Below are positions 62,349-64,000 of a DNA stretch of 64,000 nucleotides, one piece after another. The number at the start of each line of letters is the position of its first letter. The first letter of the stretch is position 1. The notes under the pieces were generated by a model. That model was not told where the DNA came from. It saw only the letters and a list, made by a program, of their open reading frames with translations, and made no database searches. The position numbers and the translations under genes were made by a program. Origin of the DNA: UBA7455 sp026713185. GTDB lineage: Bacteria > Pseudomonadota > Gammaproteobacteria > Pseudomonadales > Azotimanducaceae. The DNA lies in the NCBI GenBank assembly GCA_963665785.1, contig OY762456.1, positions 3,224,001 to 3,288,000 on the forward strand, in the 5' to 3' direction.

Positions 62349-64000
62349 AACCGCTGCCACCTGGACTTGTTTCAACGCCATCGCTGGATCGTTGGATTGG
62401 TTTGTCAGAAAACCGCAAGATCGTTGCCTACACCGGAAAGGCGGAAATCGGCCAGGGCCTGCTCACTGCACTGCGCACCATCGTAGCCGAGGAACTCGAC
62501 GTGGTGCCTGAGAGCGTACTGGTCGTGTCAGCCCACACAGGACACACACCGGAAGAGGGTGTGACGGCAGGCTCAATGTCCATCGAGACCAGCGGTGCAG
62601 CCTTGCGTCAGGCCAGCGCCTGGGCGCGGCGGCTGTTGATTGACGATGCAGCAGCCCGTTTGGGTATCGCTGCGGATCAACTTGCTATCAACAACGGCGA
62701 GATCACTGCACCTGGTATCAACGAGAGTCTTGACTATTGGCAACTCTATACGGGTTCTTTCGATTTCGAGATCCGCGCACACACGCCAGAGAAAGCTCCA
62801 GGAAGATATCGGCTGGTCGGTCACACCGGCCAAAGCCGCATTGATGTGCCTGCCAAGGCGACAGGTGCAGCATTCGTCCACGATGCCACGGCAGAACTGC
62901 ATGCACGTGTTGTTCGACCGCCGTCATTGAACCACCGTCTGTTCAAGTTGAATGTGGAAGTGACAACCCCCGGTGAATTGATTGTCGATGGCAGTTTTGT
63001 AGCCGTGGCTCATCCTCACGAATTCAAAGCCGAGCAATTGGCGACGACAGTGGGCGCGAATACAACATGGCATCGCCTCGATGCGCCAGAGGCGAACTTC
63101 GATATTGATGAGACACGCCGGGTGCGAGCGGCGGCTTTCCCAATCCTCAATGGCATGCCGACCCTAACGCCTCCAACGCCAATCAACACCGCACACCGCG
63201 CCAGTTACTCACGACCGTTCCTCATGCATGCCTCACTCGGTCCATCGGCAGCCACGGCGGTTTGGCGCGAAGGCAGATTGACCATCGAAAGCGCCAGCCA
63301 GGGCATCGAACCGTTGCGTTTGGTCATCGCCCGTGCACTCAGAATGGAAGATACCAATATTGAAATTCGCCATATCGCAGGCGCGGGCTGCTATGGGCAC
63401 AACGGTGCTGACGACGCTGCATTCGATGCGGCGCTGATCGCGCTGGCGTTGCCAGGTCGAAAGGTACTGCTGAAATGGTCGCGCGCCGACGAACACGGAT
63501 TCGAACCGTTTGGGCCTGCCATGCGGATGGAACTCGGTGCCGATCTGGACGACGACGGGCATGTGCTCACCTGGACGCACGATGTCTACGGCTTCACCCA
63601 TGTCTCGCGCCCATCGCCTCATGCTCCCGGCGTGGATTTGCTCGCTGCCCGCCTGTTGCAACAACCGCTCTCACACTCGCCACCAGTGCCCCGTCTGGCG
63701 CCGGAGGTGGGCATCCACCGTAACGCATTACCGATTTACGCATTTGACACACAGCACGTGACCAAGCACTTTATCGCCGACTCGCCCGTACGTACTTCGG
63801 CACTTCGCGGCCTTGGCGCTCAGGGTAACGTGTTCGCCATTGAGTCGTTCATGGACGAACTTGCGCATTTTTCAGGCACTGGTCCTGACGTGTTTCGCAG
63901 ACGCCACCTCGGTCACGACACCCGCGCGCTTGCCGTCCTGGATGCTGTCCTGGAATCCTGCGGCGGCTTGACTGGCAATCGTGGCCTGGGGCTGGCCCGC
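62345..64000 (+). CDS. Molybdopterin-binding subunit of a xanthine-dehydrogenase-family enzyme (IorB-like), 5' part
   Basis: About 552 codons of the large catalytic subunit are visible before the right edge. It starts at GTG 62345 in a GTGA overlap with the iron-sulphur subunit. Recognisable blocks include TGKAEIGQGLLTALRTIVAE near 33, the EEGVTAGSMSIETSG block, FLMHASLGPSAATAVW near 295 (usually a conserved HASLEP-type stretch), and TSALRGLGAQGNVFAIESFM near 480. There is no Tat signal, unlike many IorB proteins. It probably hydroxylates an N-heterocycle or aldehyde. The C-terminal catalytic Glu region is outside the window. Confidence 0.9.
   Translation, partial: MKPLPPGLVSTPSLDRWIGLSENRKIVAYTGKAEIGQGLLTALRTIVAEELDVVPESVLVVSAHTGHTPEEGVTAGSMSIETSGAALRQASAWARRLLIDDAAARLGIAADQLAINNGEITAPGINESLDYWQLYTGSFDFEIRAHTPEKAPGRYRLVGHTGQSRIDVPAKATGAAFVHDATAELHARVVRPPSLNHRLFKLNVEVTTPGELIVDGSFVAVAHPHEFKAEQLATTVGANTTWHRLDAPEANFDIDETRRVRAAAFPILNGMPTLTPPTPINTAHRASYSRPFLMHASLGPSAATAVWREGRLTIESASQGIEPLRLVIARALRMEDTNIEIRHIAGAGCYGHNGADDAAFDAALIALALPGRKVLLKWSRADEHGFEPFGPAMRMELGADLDDDGHVLTWTHDVYGFTHVSRPSPHAPGVDLLAARLLQQPLSHSPPVPRLAPEVGIHRNALPIYAFDTQHVTKHFIADSPVRTSALRGLGAQGNVFAIESFMDELAHFSGTGPDVFRRRHLGHDTRALAVLDAVLESCGGLTGNRGLGLAR

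Overview
The window looks like the chromosome of a free-living, probably aquatic gammaproteobacterium. The support is a recC-recB-recD locus, an ArfB rescue factor, an AlgZ/AlgR-type LytS-LytTR pair, two large TonB-dependent receptors, and many catabolic singletons (CoA transferases, a crotonase, a phosphotriesterase-like hydrolase, a TPP enzyme, a molybdenum hydroxylase). Genus cannot be given from the sequence alone. No tRNA, rRNA or CRISPR array was recognised.

Layout. 0-8.7 kb: the N-terminal part of an M16 protease running off the left edge, a TonB receptor, two metallophosphoesterases, a SpoU/TrmH methyltransferase and a DUF4397 lipoprotein. 8.7-11.1 kb: a 161-bp MITE-like element, then a CoA transferase and a phosphotriesterase-family hydrolase. 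11.2-19.8 kb: recC, recB (split into two frames that overlap by four bases) and recD, with a 24-bp tandem repeat array between recB and recD. 19.8-24.9 kb: an acyltransferase, a LytTR response regulator and its kinase, a REP-like palindrome array, arfB, and a GH43-like beta-propeller protein. 25.0-37.5 kb: a minus-strand defence island. 37.5-38.6 kb: decayed DNA with an antitoxin relic. 38.7-51.7 kb: mainly metabolic genes. 52-54 kb: a transposase. 54-64 kb: a His-rich zinc-type TonB receptor, two pairs of uncharacterised genes (one led by an ECF sigma factor), a PhyH-family dioxygenase, a second MITE copy, and an IorAB-like molybdenum hydroxylase running off the right edge.

The most interesting region is 25.0-37.5 kb. 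Six genes read as one unit: hsdM-hsdS-ptuA-ptuB-hsdR-helicase/nuclease. All junctions overlap or nearly touch. A Septu-type ATPase/HNH pair sits between hsdS and hsdR. HsdR carries a C-terminal LexA/CI-type S24 self-cleavage domain with an intact Ser-Lys dyad and an Ala-Gly cleavage site. The last gene fuses a RecD-like helicase to a putative PD-(D/E)XK nuclease. This suggests a restriction system whose motor subunit could be released or inactivated by DNA-damage-type signalling, with an embedded second effector in the position that PrrC occupies in some type I systems.

Small-scale features also stand out: repeated SD-ATG-stop minicistrons between recB and recD, two nearly identical MITEs about 53 kb apart, REP-like palindromes sharing the core GGGGTC(A/G)GAGT, and a relic of the M16 gene immediately upstream of the first TonB receptor.
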